Source of the DNA: Pseudomonas sp. ISL-84
GTDB taxonomy: Bacteria; Bacillota; Bacilli; Bacillales; Cytobacillaceae
Direction of reading: 5' to 3'
DNA: 64,000 bases
NCBI GenBank assembly: GCA_018613035.1
Contig: JAGGRA010000014.1
Coordinates: 1-64,000, forward strand
The translations under genes and the position numbers were made by a program. The notes under the pieces were generated by a model that ran no database searches, was not told the DNA's origin, and saw only the letters and a list, made by a program, of their open reading frames with translations. Shown piece by piece: positions 1 through 8,267 of the stretch. Positions within the stretch are counted from its first letter, which is position 1. Each line of letters opens with the position of its first letter.

Positions 1-208
1 CCCTTTATAGCGACCATCTTCTCGCCTTTTCCTCTGATATCGGCGTCATGAACCCTTTATAGCGACCATCTTCTCGCCTTTTCCTCCGATATGGGCGTCA
101 TGAACCCTTTATAGCGACCATCTTCCCGGCTTTTCATCAAAAATGGGCGTCATAAATCTTTTATGGCGACCATCTTCCCGGCTTTTCATCAAAAATGGGC
201 GTCATGAA
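1..208. repeat. Tandem array of a 52-bp repeat (four copies)
   Basis: Four head-to-tail copies of a 52-bp unit start at 1, 53, 105 and 157. A degenerate fifth copy runs from 209 to about 250, and the array may extend left of the window. Each unit holds the words GCGACCATCTTC and GGCGTCATGAA. Copies 1-2 and copies 3-4 form two subtypes that differ in the middle (TCGCCTTTTCCTC versus CCGGCTTTTCATCA). The unit length is not a multiple of three, so the array cannot encode a periodic peptide. There are no unique spacers, so it is not CRISPR. Function unknown. Confidence 0.93.
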
Positions 209-276
209 CCCCTTTTGGCGGCTATCTCCCATGCTCCATCTCTGATTTCCTCTAACACCAGGAGCTTCTCTTACGA

Positions 277-304
277 AAAGAAAAACAGCGTCCTGGGGAC
301 GCTG
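277..304 (-). terminator. Rho-independent terminator of gndA
   Basis: The stem CAGCGTCC / GGACGCTG (286-293 with 297-304) encloses a 3-nt loop. Read on the minus strand it is followed by a T-rich run (A-tract 277-285 on the plus strand). It lies 19 bases after the gndA stop codon. Confidence 0.88.
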
Positions 305-322
305 CTCTACTTTAACCTCTAA

Positions 323-1732
323 TTATTCCATCCAATTTGTATGGAAGACTCCTTCTTTGTCAACACGCTGATATGTGTGTGCACCGAAGTAATCACGCTG
401 AGCCTGAAGAAGGTTGGCAGGCAATGTTTCTGTGCGGTAGCTATCATAGTAGGACAGCGCCGCAGAGAAGCACGGAACAGGGATGCCGTTCTTTACAGCA
501 ACACTGATGATTTCGCGGGTTGCATCCTGGTAGCTCTCAACAATTTCCTTGAAATACGGATCAAGAAGCAAATTCTTAAGGCCAGGTTCGCGGTCATATG
601 CTTCCTTGATTTTTTGAAGGAATTGAGCGCGGATAATGCAGCCTCCGCGGAAAATCATGGCAATATCGCCGTATTTTAAGTCCCAGTCATATTCTTCGGA
701 TGCCGCTCTCATTTGTGCGAATCCTTGTGCATATGAGCAGATTTTACTCATGTAAAGGGCTTTACGCACGCTTTCAATAAAGGATTTTTTATCGCCTGTG
801 AATTCAGCTGAAGCAGGGCCGCGAAGAACCTTGCTAGCATTGACGCGCTCATCCTTCATTGCAGAAATAAAGCGTGCAAAAACAGATTCTGTAATGATTG
901 GGAGCGGAACGCCAAGGTCGAGCGCGCTTTGGCTCGTCCACTTTCCAGTGCCTTTTTGGCCAGCTGTATCAAGAATGACATCCACAAGCGGCTTGCCTGT
1001 TTCTTCATCTTTTTTCGTAAAAATATCAGCTGTGATTTCGATTAGGTAGCTGTCAAGTTCTCCTTTATTCCAATCGGCAAATACTTCATGAAGCTCATCT
1101 GCACTCAATCCAAGCACATGCTTTAATAGGAAATAGGATTCAGAAATAAGCTGCATATCACCGTATTCAATACCGTTATGGACCATTTTCACATAATGTC
1201 CGGCACCATCAGGACCAATATAAGTTGTACATGCTTCGCCATCCACTTTTGCTGCAATATCTTTAAAGATTGGAGCAACTAGCTCGTATGCTTCTTTTTG
1301 TCCACCGGGCATGATAGAAGGGCCCTTTAAGGCACCTTCTTCTCCACCGGATACACCAGTTCCGATAAAATGGATGCCAAGCTCGCTTAACTCCTTATTG
1401 CGGCGCTGTGTATCCACAAAGAACGTATTTCCGCCATCAATAAGGATATCACCTTTATCCAAAAGCGGTTTTAACTGCTCAATGGTTGCATCTGTTGGAC
1501 CTCCTGCTTTGACCATAAGCATGATTTTGCGAGGCTTTTCAAGAGAGTCAACAAACTCCTCAATTGTATATGTACCTTTAAAATTTCTGCCTTCTACTTC
1601 ATTAAGCATTTCATCCGTTTTTTCTCGTGAACGGTTATATACAGATACAGTGTATCCTCTGCTTTCAATATTCATGGCAAGGTTTTTGCCCATGACTGCT
1701 AAACCGATAACACCAAACTGCGATTTCGTCAT
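323..1732 (-). CDS. gndA: 6-phosphogluconate dehydrogenase, decarboxylating
   Basis: Oxidative pentose-phosphate enzyme that converts 6-phosphogluconate and NADP+ to ribulose 5-phosphate, CO2 and NADPH in the cytosol. The N-terminus has the dinucleotide-binding motif [13 protein letters not shown]. The substrate-binding signature [16 protein letters not shown], the catalytic-lysine segment [13 protein letters not shown] and the C-terminal [17 protein letters not shown] segment are all present. An open frame extends 25 codons further upstream, but the start at 1732 ([10 protein letters not shown]) gives the family-typical 469 residues and has an AGAAGGGA ribosome binding site. It corresponds to B. 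subtilis YqjI/GndA and is followed by its own terminator, so it is probably the last or only gene of its transcript. Confidence 0.95.
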   Translation of the reverse strand: MTKSQFGVIGLAVMGKNLAMNIESRGYTVSVYNRSREKTDEMLNEVEGRNFKGTYTIEEFVDSLEKPRKIMLMVKAGGPTDATIEQLKPLLDKGDILIDGGNTFFVDTQRRNKELSELGIHFIGTGVSGGEEGALKGPSIMPGGQKEAYELVAPIFKDIAAKVDGEACTTYIGPDGAGHYVKMVHNGIEYGDMQLISESYFLLKHVLGLSADELHEVFADWNKGELDSYLIEITADIFTKKDEETGKPLVDVILDTAGQKGTGKWTSQSALDLGVPLPIITESVFARFISAMKDERVNASKVLRGPASAEFTGDKKSFIESVRKALYMSKICSYAQGFAQMRAASEEYDWDLKYGDIAMIFRGGCIIRAQFLQKIKEAYDREPGLKNLLLDPYFKEIVESYQDATREIISVAVKNGIPVPCFSAALSYYDSYRTETLPANLLQAQRDYFGAHTYQRVDKEGVFHTNWME

Positions 1733-1912
1733 ATTCGATAACTTCCCTTCTAATACTGCGTAATTTGTTTGTCCAAAAAGGACAACAAAACGACCGTTAT
1801 TTTTCAAGGATCCTTTAGAATACCCCCAAAAAAGAATCCACTATACTTTAGCAAGATTCCTGCCCTTATTCAACTTTCCTGTCTTAGTTTTGCATATTAT
1901 CGACTGAAAAAA

Positions 1913-3214
1913 TCATGATTTATCATCTTTTTCTTCTTCTGTTTTCTTTACTCGGTGACTATTTTGCAAAAAGTCTTTATTAAAGCTTGTGTCCGTGCCA
2001 ATTTTCGGCCCCTGAATGTGCATTCCTGATAGAGTGCCTGCATGATCGATGATCTTGGAACCATATTTTTTTCGTAAAAGGTCCATTGTTTGAAAAAGCG
2101 GTTCCTTTTTGGCATCTTTTTCGTAACTGAATAAATCCAGCTGTTTGACAGCCTGCTGGGGCTCGACAAGGTCTGTCCCTGTTATGCCGAGCAGCCTGAC
2201 TGCATTTCCGTTCCAATGCTTGATGAATAGTTCTTTTGCTATTTTAAAAATCTCATCGTCCTGCTGGATGGAATTTTTAAGTTTCCGGCTTCTGGTAATG
2301 GTTTTTCTGTCCTTGTATCTGATTGTTATGCCAAGCGATGTCGCCAAAACCTTCTTCCTCTTTAATCTGGAAGAAACCTGTCCGGCTAATTTTTCAAATA
2401 CCTGCAGAAGGTCCCTCTGGTTTGAAACGTCCCTTGGTAAGGTAGTCGAATTTCCTACACTCTTAAATTCGGCAGCTGACTCAGGATCGACTTTTCTGCT
2501 ATCGCTGCCATTCGCTTTTTGCTTTAAGCGAGGCCCATTGATTCCCAGAGCTGCTTTTAACTGTACTTCATCTGCTTTTGCTAAATCACCGATTGTGGTG
2601 ATCTTGAGATTGCGGAGCTTCTCACCGGTTTTCTTACCAACCCCGTGCATCTCTTCTACTTCCAACGGCCAAAGAATTTGGGGGACATCCCTTTTGCGGA
2701 GAACGGTAATCCCCATAGGCTTTTTCATATCGGAGGCCATTTTGGCTAAAAATTTATTGGGTGCAATGCCAATGCTGCAGGGCAAATCAAGCTGCTGAAA
2801 AATTTGTTTTTGAATGGTTTCAGCGATTTCCAGAGGGCTTCCGAACTCATAGCTTTCTGTTATGTCCACATAGCCTTCATCAATGGATACCGGCTCTACA
2901 AGAGAGGTATATTCACGCAAAATATCAAACATCCCCATAGAAGCGGCACGATATCTGTCAAAGTTCGGCTTTTTTATAATCAGCTCCGGGCAAAGCTTCT
3001 TGGCTTCCCACAACGGCATCGTTGTTTTAACGCCAAGGCTTCTAGCCTCATAGCTGCATGTGACAATAATCCCCCGCCGTTCCTCCGGATTGCCCGCGAT
3101 TGCCAGAGGCTTGCCCTTTAACGATGGATCATAAGCCATTTCAACCGAGGCATAAAAACTATTCATATCAACATGGAGGATAACTCTCCCATTTTTTGGA
3201 TACATATGTTTCAT
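1913..3214 (-). CDS. dinB: DNA polymerase IV (Y-family, translesion)
   Basis: Error-prone Y-family polymerase, 433 residues, matching B. subtilis YqjH/PolY1. The palm motif HVDMNSFYASVE carries a metal-binding Asp at residue 16. The second catalytic motif VSIDEGYVD lies near residue 110. A helix-hairpin-helix region (MHGVGKKTGEKL) and a little-finger domain follow. A QLDLF motif near residue 370 is the expected beta-clamp binding pentapeptide. The C-terminal ~60 residues are charged and variable. The start at 3214 is preceded by AGGGAAG. It is transcribed alone between cheW and gndA. Confidence 0.93.
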   Translation of the reverse strand: MKHMYPKNGRVILHVDMNSFYASVEMAYDPSLKGKPLAIAGNPEERRGIIVTCSYEARSLGVKTTMPLWEAKKLCPELIIKKPNFDRYRAASMGMFDILREYTSLVEPVSIDEGYVDITESYEFGSPLEIAETIQKQIFQQLDLPCSIGIAPNKFLAKMASDMKKPMGITVLRKRDVPQILWPLEVEEMHGVGKKTGEKLRNLKITTIGDLAKADEVQLKAALGINGPRLKQKANGSDSRKVDPESAAEFKSVGNSTTLPRDVSNQRDLLQVFEKLAGQVSSRLKRKKVLATSLGITIRYKDRKTITRSRKLKNSIQQDDEIFKIAKELFIKHWNGNAVRLLGITGTDLVEPQQAVKQLDLFSYEKDAKKEPLFQTMDLLRKKYGSKIIDHAGTLSGMHIQGPKIGTDTSFNKDFLQNSHRVKKTEEEKDDKS

Positions 3215-3293
3215 GCCGGCACTTCCCTATCCCTTATTCTTATTCTATTTTAACAGAATAACAGCGTTCCGATCACGTACCGGCATCTGCAGA

Positions 3294-3328
3294 AAAAGTA
3301 AAAACAGAGAACCTGTGATTCCCTGTTT
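3294..3328 (-). terminator. Terminator downstream of cheW
   Basis: An imperfect stem (AAACAG-A-GAA / TTC-C-CTGTTT, one mismatch) with a 7-nt loop lies next to an A-rich run at 3294-3304. That run gives a U-rich tail on the minus-strand transcript. Confidence 0.65.
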
Positions 3329-3339
3329 CCATTTCAGAA

Positions 3340-3816
3340 TTATGCTGTTGTTTGCTGTGTTTTCATATAATCCTTGATCTCCCGTATGCCTTCAAGGGAT
3401 TCAACCAGTTTAAGCGGGTCAATCAACGTAATTAGCCGCGAGTCCAGATTGGCAACTCCAGTGAAATAATTGGTTTTCTGATAGGCGATCAAGCCTGGCT
3501 GTTTCAGGTTATCTGCAGGTATATCGAGAATCTCCTTTGCTTCGTTAACAAGGACAGCGAATGAAAGCTCTTCGGTTTGCAGGACAATCATTCTGGACGT
3601 TTCGGTTTCCTGAAGTGCTCGGCTATAAAGAATGCTTTCATAATCAACAACAGGGATAAGCTCTCCTCTTACTTCAGCAATTCCATTCACATAATGCGGC
3701 AAATGCGGAATCGGTGTGATTCCTTCCATTTTTTCAATTGATATAACAAAAGGAATTGGAATGGCATATTCCTCTTTCCCTACCCGGAACACGACAACTT
3801 TATTAATAGCAGTCAT
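3340..3816 (-). CDS. CheW-like chemotaxis coupling protein
   Basis: Single-domain CheW-fold protein of 158 residues. Typical segments are VVFRVGKEEYAIPI at the N-terminus, ITPIPHLPHYVNGIAEVRGELIPVVD in the middle and a closing YFTGVANLDSRLITLIDP. CheW couples chemoreceptors to the CheA kinase. No CheA or other che gene is adjacent, so this is a stand-alone copy. A methyl-accepting protein lies 43 kb away in the window. The longer frame from 3837 runs through the AGGAGG ribosome binding site, so ATG 3816 (MTAINKVVV), seven bases after AGGAGG, is the start. It could instead be a dedicated adaptor for another signalling system. Confidence 0.88.
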   Translation of the reverse strand: MTAINKVVVFRVGKEEYAIPIPFVISIEKMEGITPIPHLPHYVNGIAEVRGELIPVVDYESILYSRALQETETSRMIVLQTEELSFAVLVNEAKEILDIPADNLKQPGLIAYQKTNYFTGVANLDSRLITLIDPLKLVESLEGIREIKDYMKTQQTTA

Positions 3817-3991
3817 TCCATAGCCTCCTAGCAACACTTATGTATATAACTAATATACCATGTCCATAATTTTTTAACTAGTCCAGATGAACCATTGATG
3901 AGAATATATACAAACTCGCCTGCTGATTTCCACTCCACTCAGGAGGTACTAAAGTTAATACAATATAATACTTTTAACAAAGCAGGGATTA

Positions 3992-4027
3992 TAAAAACAA
4001 AAAAGAGAACCGCACAATGGGTTCTCT
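3992..4027 (-). terminator. Terminator of the M20 peptidase gene
   Basis: Perfect 8-bp stem AGAGAACC / GGTTCTCT (4004-4011 with 4020-4027). An A-rich stretch at 3992-4003 supplies the U-tract on the minus strand. Confidence 0.85.
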
Positions 4028-4038
4028 ATTCCTATAAA

Positions 4039-5157
4039 TTAGGCTGATGCTTCTTCGATAATAGCAATTACCATTTCAGCCAGTTTATTCAGTTCTTCAA
4101 TTGGCATGCGCTCATTTGTAGTATGAATTTCTTCGTACCCCACAGCAAGGTTGACTGTCGGAATGCCAAAGCCTGCAATAACGTTGGCATCACTTCCGCC
4201 CCCGCTGTGAAGAAGCTCTGAACTGCGGCCAATTTTGGCAGCTGCTCTACGTGCTAATTCTACTACATGATCGCCTTCGCCAAATTTAAAGCCCGGGTAC
4301 ATAACCTGTACATCCACTTCTGCCCTGCCGCCCATTTCTTGGGCTGCGCTTTCGAAGGCTTCTTTCATCCTGGCTACTTGCTGTTCCATTTTTTCCGGAA
4401 TTAAAGAACGGGCTTCAGCAAGAATATCAACGTGATCGCACACAATATTTGTCTGCTGTCCGCCTTCAAAGCGCCCGATATTAGCAGTTGTTTCTTCATC
4501 GATGCGTCCTAATGGCATTCTGGAAATGGCCTTGGCCGCCATTGTAATAGCAGAAATGCCTTTTTCAGGTGCAACGCCAGCATGTGCAGTTTTCCCTAGG
4601 ATAGCAGCCTTCACTTTGGCCTGGGTTGGAGCTGCAACAATGATGTTGCCGACTTTTCCGTCACTGTCTAGCGCATAGCCGTATTTAGCCTTTACAAGGG
4701 ATGGATCAAGGGCCTTGGCACCGACTAAACCCGATTCTTCACCAACAGTGATAATGAATTGAATGGTACCATGAGCGATGTTCTGCTCTTTTAAAACTTT
4801 AACAATCTCAAGCATAACAGCAAGGCCTGCCTTGTCGTCTGCTCCCAAAATCGTTGTTCCGTCTGTTACAACATAGCCATCCTTAATGGAAGGCTTTATG
4901 CCCTTTCCGGGAACTACCGTATCCATGTGAGACGTGAAATAAATGGTATCCACGTCTTCCTTGGTTCCCTGAAGGGTACAAATTAAGTTGCCTGCTCCAT
5001 GGCCAGTTTGGGCAGTTGTATCATCTTCGTAAACCTCAACACCAATATCCCTGAATTTTTTCTTAAGAACTTTCGCAATTTGAGCTTCATGCTTCGTTTC
5101 CGAGTCAATTTGCACGAGTTCCAGAAATTCGTTCAACAAACGTTCCTCATTAATCAT
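4039..5157 (-). CDS. M20-family peptidase (tripeptidase T-like)
   Basis: Cytosolic zinc aminopeptidase of 372 residues, equivalent to B. subtilis YqjE. Metal-binding and catalytic motifs are SHMDTVVPG (~78-86), GADDKAG (bridging Asp, ~105) and TVGEESGLVGA (general-base and ligand Glu, ~138). A C-terminal HSGGGSDANV motif carries a further ligand region. The dimerisation-domain insert lies at roughly 180-290. Likely role: trimming of small peptides to free amino acids. It ends at its own terminator. The spacing to the carboxyltransferase gene upstream (78 bases) allows co-transcription. Confidence 0.88.
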   Translation of the reverse strand: MINEERLLNEFLELVQIDSETKHEAQIAKVLKKKFRDIGVEVYEDDTTAQTGHGAGNLICTLQGTKEDVDTIYFTSHMDTVVPGKGIKPSIKDGYVVTDGTTILGADDKAGLAVMLEIVKVLKEQNIAHGTIQFIITVGEESGLVGAKALDPSLVKAKYGYALDSDGKVGNIIVAAPTQAKVKAAILGKTAHAGVAPEKGISAITMAAKAISRMPLGRIDEETTANIGRFEGGQQTNIVCDHVDILAEARSLIPEKMEQQVARMKEAFESAAQEMGGRAEVDVQVMYPGFKFGEGDHVVELARRAAAKIGRSSELLHSGGGSDANVIAGFGIPTVNLAVGYEEIHTTNERMPIEELNKLAEMVIAIIEEASA

Positions 5158-5235
5158 TTATGTACAAACCTCCAAATTAAATGCTTACTAGGCAAGTATA
5201 ACTCCAATATTTAAGCACAGCAAATCCGAAATTTC

Positions 5236-6786
5236 TTACAGCGGAATATTTCCATGCTTTTTATGCGGTCTGGTTTCTTTTTTATTGCGGAGCATTTCAA
5301 GTGCCTGAATGAGCTTTATTCTAGTTTCACGCGGGTCTATGACATCATCCACCATGCCTCTGCTTGCAGCAACATACGGGTTCGCAAATTTTTCCCTATA
5401 CTCCTCAATTTTTTGCTCCCTAGTTGCTTCCGGATCTTCACTGTTTTGAATTTCCCTTGCAAAAATGATATTGGCTGCACCCTGAGGACCCATTACAGCA
5501 ACTTCAGCGTTCGGCCACGCATACACAAGATCTGCACCAATCGATTTACTGTTCAATGCAACATATGCCCCGCCAAAGGCCTTTCTTAAAATGACAGTAA
5601 GCTTAGGTACAGTTGCTTCAGAATAGGCATATAGAATCTTTGCCCCGTGGCGGATAATGCCGCCATGCTCTTGCTTAACGCCTGGGAAAAAGCCTGTAAC
5701 GTCTTCGAAGGTTATTAGTGGAATATTAAAGGAATCACAGAACCTGATAAAGCGTGATGCCTTATCAGAAGAATCAATATCAAGTCCGCCTGCCATGACC
5801 TTTGGCTGATTGCAGACAAGCCCAACCGTTTCCCCTTTGATTCTGGCTAAACCTACTACAATATTTTTAGCAAAATCCTGCTGAACCTCCATAAACGTAT
5901 TCCCATCGACAACCTGTTCAATGACTTTTCTGACATCATAGGGACGCAAGGCGTCAAAAGGGATAACATCCGTCAAATCCGGACGATAATCTTCATCCTC
6001 GTCTTTTTCTGCCATTGGCGGCTTTTCCTCATTGTTCTGCGGCAAGTAGCTTAAAAGCCTGCGTACCTGCTCAATAACTTCTTCTTCGGACTCCCCTCTA
6101 AAGTGTGCGTTTCCGCTGATCGAGTTATGCACCTTGGCACCGCCGAGGTCTTCAGGTGAAATTTTCTCCCCGGTAACCGTTTCAATTACCTTTGGGCCAG
6201 TGATAAACATTTGGCTTGTTTTTTCGACCATGAACACGAAATCAGTGATAGCCGGTGAGTAGACAGCCCCCCCTGCACAAGGCCCCATAATAACAGAAAT
6301 CTGGGGTATAACCCCTGAATAAATAGAATTCCGATAAAAGATATGGCCGTACCCATCAAGTGAAACAACGCCCTCCTGGATTCTCGCTCCTCCGGAATCA
6401 TTCAATCCAACAAATGGAGCACCGTTCTCCGCTGCTAAATCCATAACATTCGCAATTTTCTTCGCGTGCATTTCTCCCAGTGCCCCTCCGAAAACAGTAA
6501 AATCCTGAGAGAATAAGAAGATCGGCCTTCCGTTTACTTTTCCATAGCCAGTTACAACACCATCCCCAGGACCTTTCTGATTTTCCAGTCCAAAATCGGT
6601 GCTTCGGTGTTCAATAAATGGATTCAGTTCAACAAAAGAACCCGGATCTACTAATAGGTCAATTCGTTCACGGGCAGTAAGCTTCCCTTTTTCATGCTGT
6701 TTTTGAATACGTTCATCTCCTCCGCCCAATTCAACTTCCCTGCGGCGATCGTATAATTCATTAATTTTTTCATAGATGTCTGCCAT
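5236..6786 (-). CDS. yqjD: Acyl-CoA carboxyltransferase (propionyl/methylmalonyl-CoA type beta subunit)
   Basis: 516-residue carboxyltransferase of the PccB/MmdA family, matching B. subtilis YqjD. Two crotonase-like halves are present: an N-terminal half with GGGDERIQKQHEKGKLTARE and LNDSGGARIQEGV, and a C-terminal half with IDSSDKASRFIRFCDSFNIP and GAYVALNSKS. The family transfers CO2 between carboxybiotin and acyl-CoA. The start codon lies three bases past the stop of the epimerase gene upstream, so the two genes form an operon on the methylmalonyl-CoA route. No biotin carboxylase or carrier is adjacent. Whether it works as a propionyl-CoA carboxylase subunit (with accC/accB at 44-46 kb or another partner) or a decarboxylase subunit cannot be decided here. 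Confidence 0.88.
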   Translation of the reverse strand: MADIYEKINELYDRRREVELGGGDERIQKQHEKGKLTARERIDLLVDPGSFVELNPFIEHRSTDFGLENQKGPGDGVVTGYGKVNGRPIFLFSQDFTVFGGALGEMHAKKIANVMDLAAENGAPFVGLNDSGGARIQEGVVSLDGYGHIFYRNSIYSGVIPQISVIMGPCAGGAVYSPAITDFVFMVEKTSQMFITGPKVIETVTGEKISPEDLGGAKVHNSISGNAHFRGESEEEVIEQVRRLLSYLPQNNEEKPPMAEKDEDEDYRPDLTDVIPFDALRPYDVRKVIEQVVDGNTFMEVQQDFAKNIVVGLARIKGETVGLVCNQPKVMAGGLDIDSSDKASRFIRFCDSFNIPLITFEDVTGFFPGVKQEHGGIIRHGAKILYAYSEATVPKLTVILRKAFGGAYVALNSKSIGADLVYAWPNAEVAVMGPQGAANIIFAREIQNSEDPEATREQKIEEYREKFANPYVAASRGMVDDVIDPRETRIKLIQALEMLRNKKETRPHKKHGNIPL

Positions 6787-6789
6787 GCT

Positions 6790-7200
6790 TTATTCCATTC
6801 CTTTCTTTTCACAAAATTCATATAGGATGCCACCCGTTGACTTCGGATGCATAAAGGCTACTTGTGCACCTCCTGCTCCAGGCTTCGGGGCATCCTGCAG
6901 CATTCTGATCCCCTTCTCTTTCATTTCATTGATGCGCTCCTGGATGCTGTCGACTCCTAATGCCACATGATGCAGGCCTTCCCCGCGCTTTTCAATAAAT
7001 TTGGCGATTGGACTTTCTGGGCTGGTTGGCTCCAATAACTCCAGTTTGGTTTCACCTGCTTTTAGGAAAGCAACCTTTACTCCCTGGCTTTCAACTTCCT
7101 CAATCCCAAGGAATGGCAGCTGAAGAGTCTCCGTATAAAATGGAAGCGCTTCATCTAAAGATCTAACAGCTATCCCTATATGGTCCACCTTTTTGATCAC
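6790..7200 (-). CDS. mce: Methylmalonyl-CoA epimerase
   Basis: 136-residue vicinal-oxygen-chelate protein that interconverts (S)- and (R)-methylmalonyl-CoA. Metal-ligand segments visible are VDHIGIAVRS (His), TKLELLEP (Glu), GLHHVALGV (His) and the closing GGILYEFCE (Glu). It starts at GTG 7200, six to eight bases after AGGAGG. The next gene, yqjD, begins almost at its stop, indicating translational coupling. Together with MutAB and MeaB at 12.5-17.7 kb this supplies a full propionyl-CoA to succinyl-CoA route. Confidence 0.92.
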   Translation of the reverse strand: MIKKVDHIGIAVRSLDEALPFYTETLQLPFLGIEEVESQGVKVAFLKAGETKLELLEPTSPESPIAKFIEKRGEGLHHVALGVDSIQERINEMKEKGIRMLQDAPKPGAGGAQVAFMHPKSTGGILYEFCEKKGME

Positions 7201-7384
7201 TTACTTCTCCTCCTAAGAATGTCGAAAGATTATATAATCTTATACCCGATTAAACGGGCACTTTTAAGGTCTATTATCTAGTTATTCGTCAAATATGTCG
7301 AAAATCCTTTTAAAAATTGAGCGGTTGTTCAATTTGAAGATTCTTAGTAAAATAATATTAAGAATTCGGGCGAGGAGGCATAGA

Positions 7385-7480
7385 ATGTCTAACAAGAAAT
7401 TGATGAAAGTCGTTGTATATTTAATGATATTTGCCATGCTTGCATCAACCCTCATTATGGGCATGGCGATGTTCTTTTAA
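7385..7480 (+). CDS. prli42: Prli42-like stressosome membrane miniprotein
   Basis: A 31-codon gene starts at ATG 7385, six bases after AGGAGG, and begins MSNKKLMKVVVYLMIFAM. A short basic N-terminus is followed by a single membrane helix ending AMFF. Size, layout and the NKK...VV..L pattern match Prli42, the miniprotein that anchors the stressosome to the membrane in Listeria and is conserved in Bacillales. It sits divergently from mce and has its own terminator. A longer in-frame ORF from 7295 lacks a ribosome binding site and is not the gene. The call rests on resemblance, not on alignment. Confidence 0.8.
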   Translation: MSNKKLMKVVVYLMIFAMLASTLIMGMAMFF

Positions 7481-7509
7481 AAGATAGGAGATCCGGAATG
7501 TGTTTTCGA

Positions 7510-7545
7510 GCGGGAAGTGCAAGCTTTCCGCTTCTTTACCGTTTC
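7510..7545 (+). terminator. Terminator of the prli42-like gene
   Basis: Stem GCGGGAAG / CTTTCCGC (7510-7517 with 7524-7531, one G-U pair) with a 6-nt loop, followed by TTCTTTACCGTTT. Confidence 0.6.
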
Positions 7546-7674
7546 CAGAGGTACGTTTTAGAAAACAGCTTTTTAAAATATCCGATTTTCAGCTAATTGG
7601 TTTTCTATTTTATCTAGATAAAAAAATACCCTTACACCTGACTTAACTTTTTTTCATACACATATATTTTAACC

Positions 7675-7702
7675 ACAAAAAAACTGCACCAATGAGGTGC
7701 AG
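7675..7702 (-). terminator. Terminator of the L,D-transpeptidase gene
   Basis: Perfect 7-bp stem CTGCACC / GGTGCAG (7684-7690 with 7696-7702). The A-tract at 7677-7683 becomes the U-run on the minus strand. It ends five bases before the stop codon of the gene it follows. Confidence 0.85.
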
Positions 7703-7706
7703 CCCT

Positions 7707-8240
7707 TTATTGTCCTTTAAAATATCCTTTATTGATTGCCCTGTAATCCCTCCCAAGTTCCTCGAAGCTTTTGTCTGAAGTAACAACTAGGATCTTTGTA
7801 CCAATCGGCACATATTCGTAAAGCGATTCGACTGCCTCATTCTGCATCCTGATACACCCTTGGGAAACATATTTTCCAATAGAGGATGGATTATTGGTTC
7901 CATGAATGCCGTAAATCCTTCCATCTGTATCCACTGCGTCAAAACCGATCCACCTTGTTCCCAGAGGGTTATTCGGGTCGCCGCCTTTTATATCCTTCCT
8001 TCGGTAATAAGGATTGGCAGCTTTTACTGTTACTGTAAAAAAACCTTCAGGCGTGAGGTCCTCCGTCTTTCCAGTTGCCGCTGTGATAACTGTTTGAACT
8101 TTATTGTCCTGAATAAAAGCTACTTCATTCGATTTTTTATTTACAATTAAAAAAGGATCTCCCGGCAGCGGGTTTGGCCCCAGCGGCCAGATCGGGGAAA
8201 AAGAAAAAAGCATAATCGCTGCAGCAGCAAGCTTAAGCAT
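7707..8240 (-). CDS. Secreted L,D-transpeptidase (YkuD domain)
   Basis: 177-residue protein with an N-terminal hydrophobic stretch (MLKLAAAAIMLFSFS) that serves as export signal or anchor. A YkuD catalytic domain follows. The active-site signature is HGTNNPSSIGKYVSQGCIRM, with His, Ser-x-Gly and the nucleophilic Cys in SQGCIRM. Such enzymes make 3-3 crosslinks or attach groups to peptidoglycan outside the membrane. LysM or other wall-binding repeats are absent. It occupies the yqjB position of B. subtilis, but I do not assign that symbol. The start at 8240 is preceded by GGGAGCG. Confidence 0.88.
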   Translation of the reverse strand: MLKLAAAAIMLFSFSPIWPLGPNPLPGDPFLIVNKKSNEVAFIQDNKVQTVITAATGKTEDLTPEGFFTVTVKAANPYYRRKDIKGGDPNNPLGTRWIGFDAVDTDGRIYGIHGTNNPSSIGKYVSQGCIRMQNEAVESLYEYVPIGTKILVVTSDKSFEELGRDYRAINKGYFKGQ

Positions 8241-8267
8241 GCAAAATCACGCTCCCGTTCATTTCCC

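Noticed and set aside
1-208. CRISPR array
   Set aside because: The 52-bp units are contiguous with no unique spacers, and no cas genes are nearby.
7282-7464. Minus-strand ORF opposite the Prli42-like gene
   Set aside because: A shadow of a small membrane-protein gene with a perfect ribosome binding site on the other strand.
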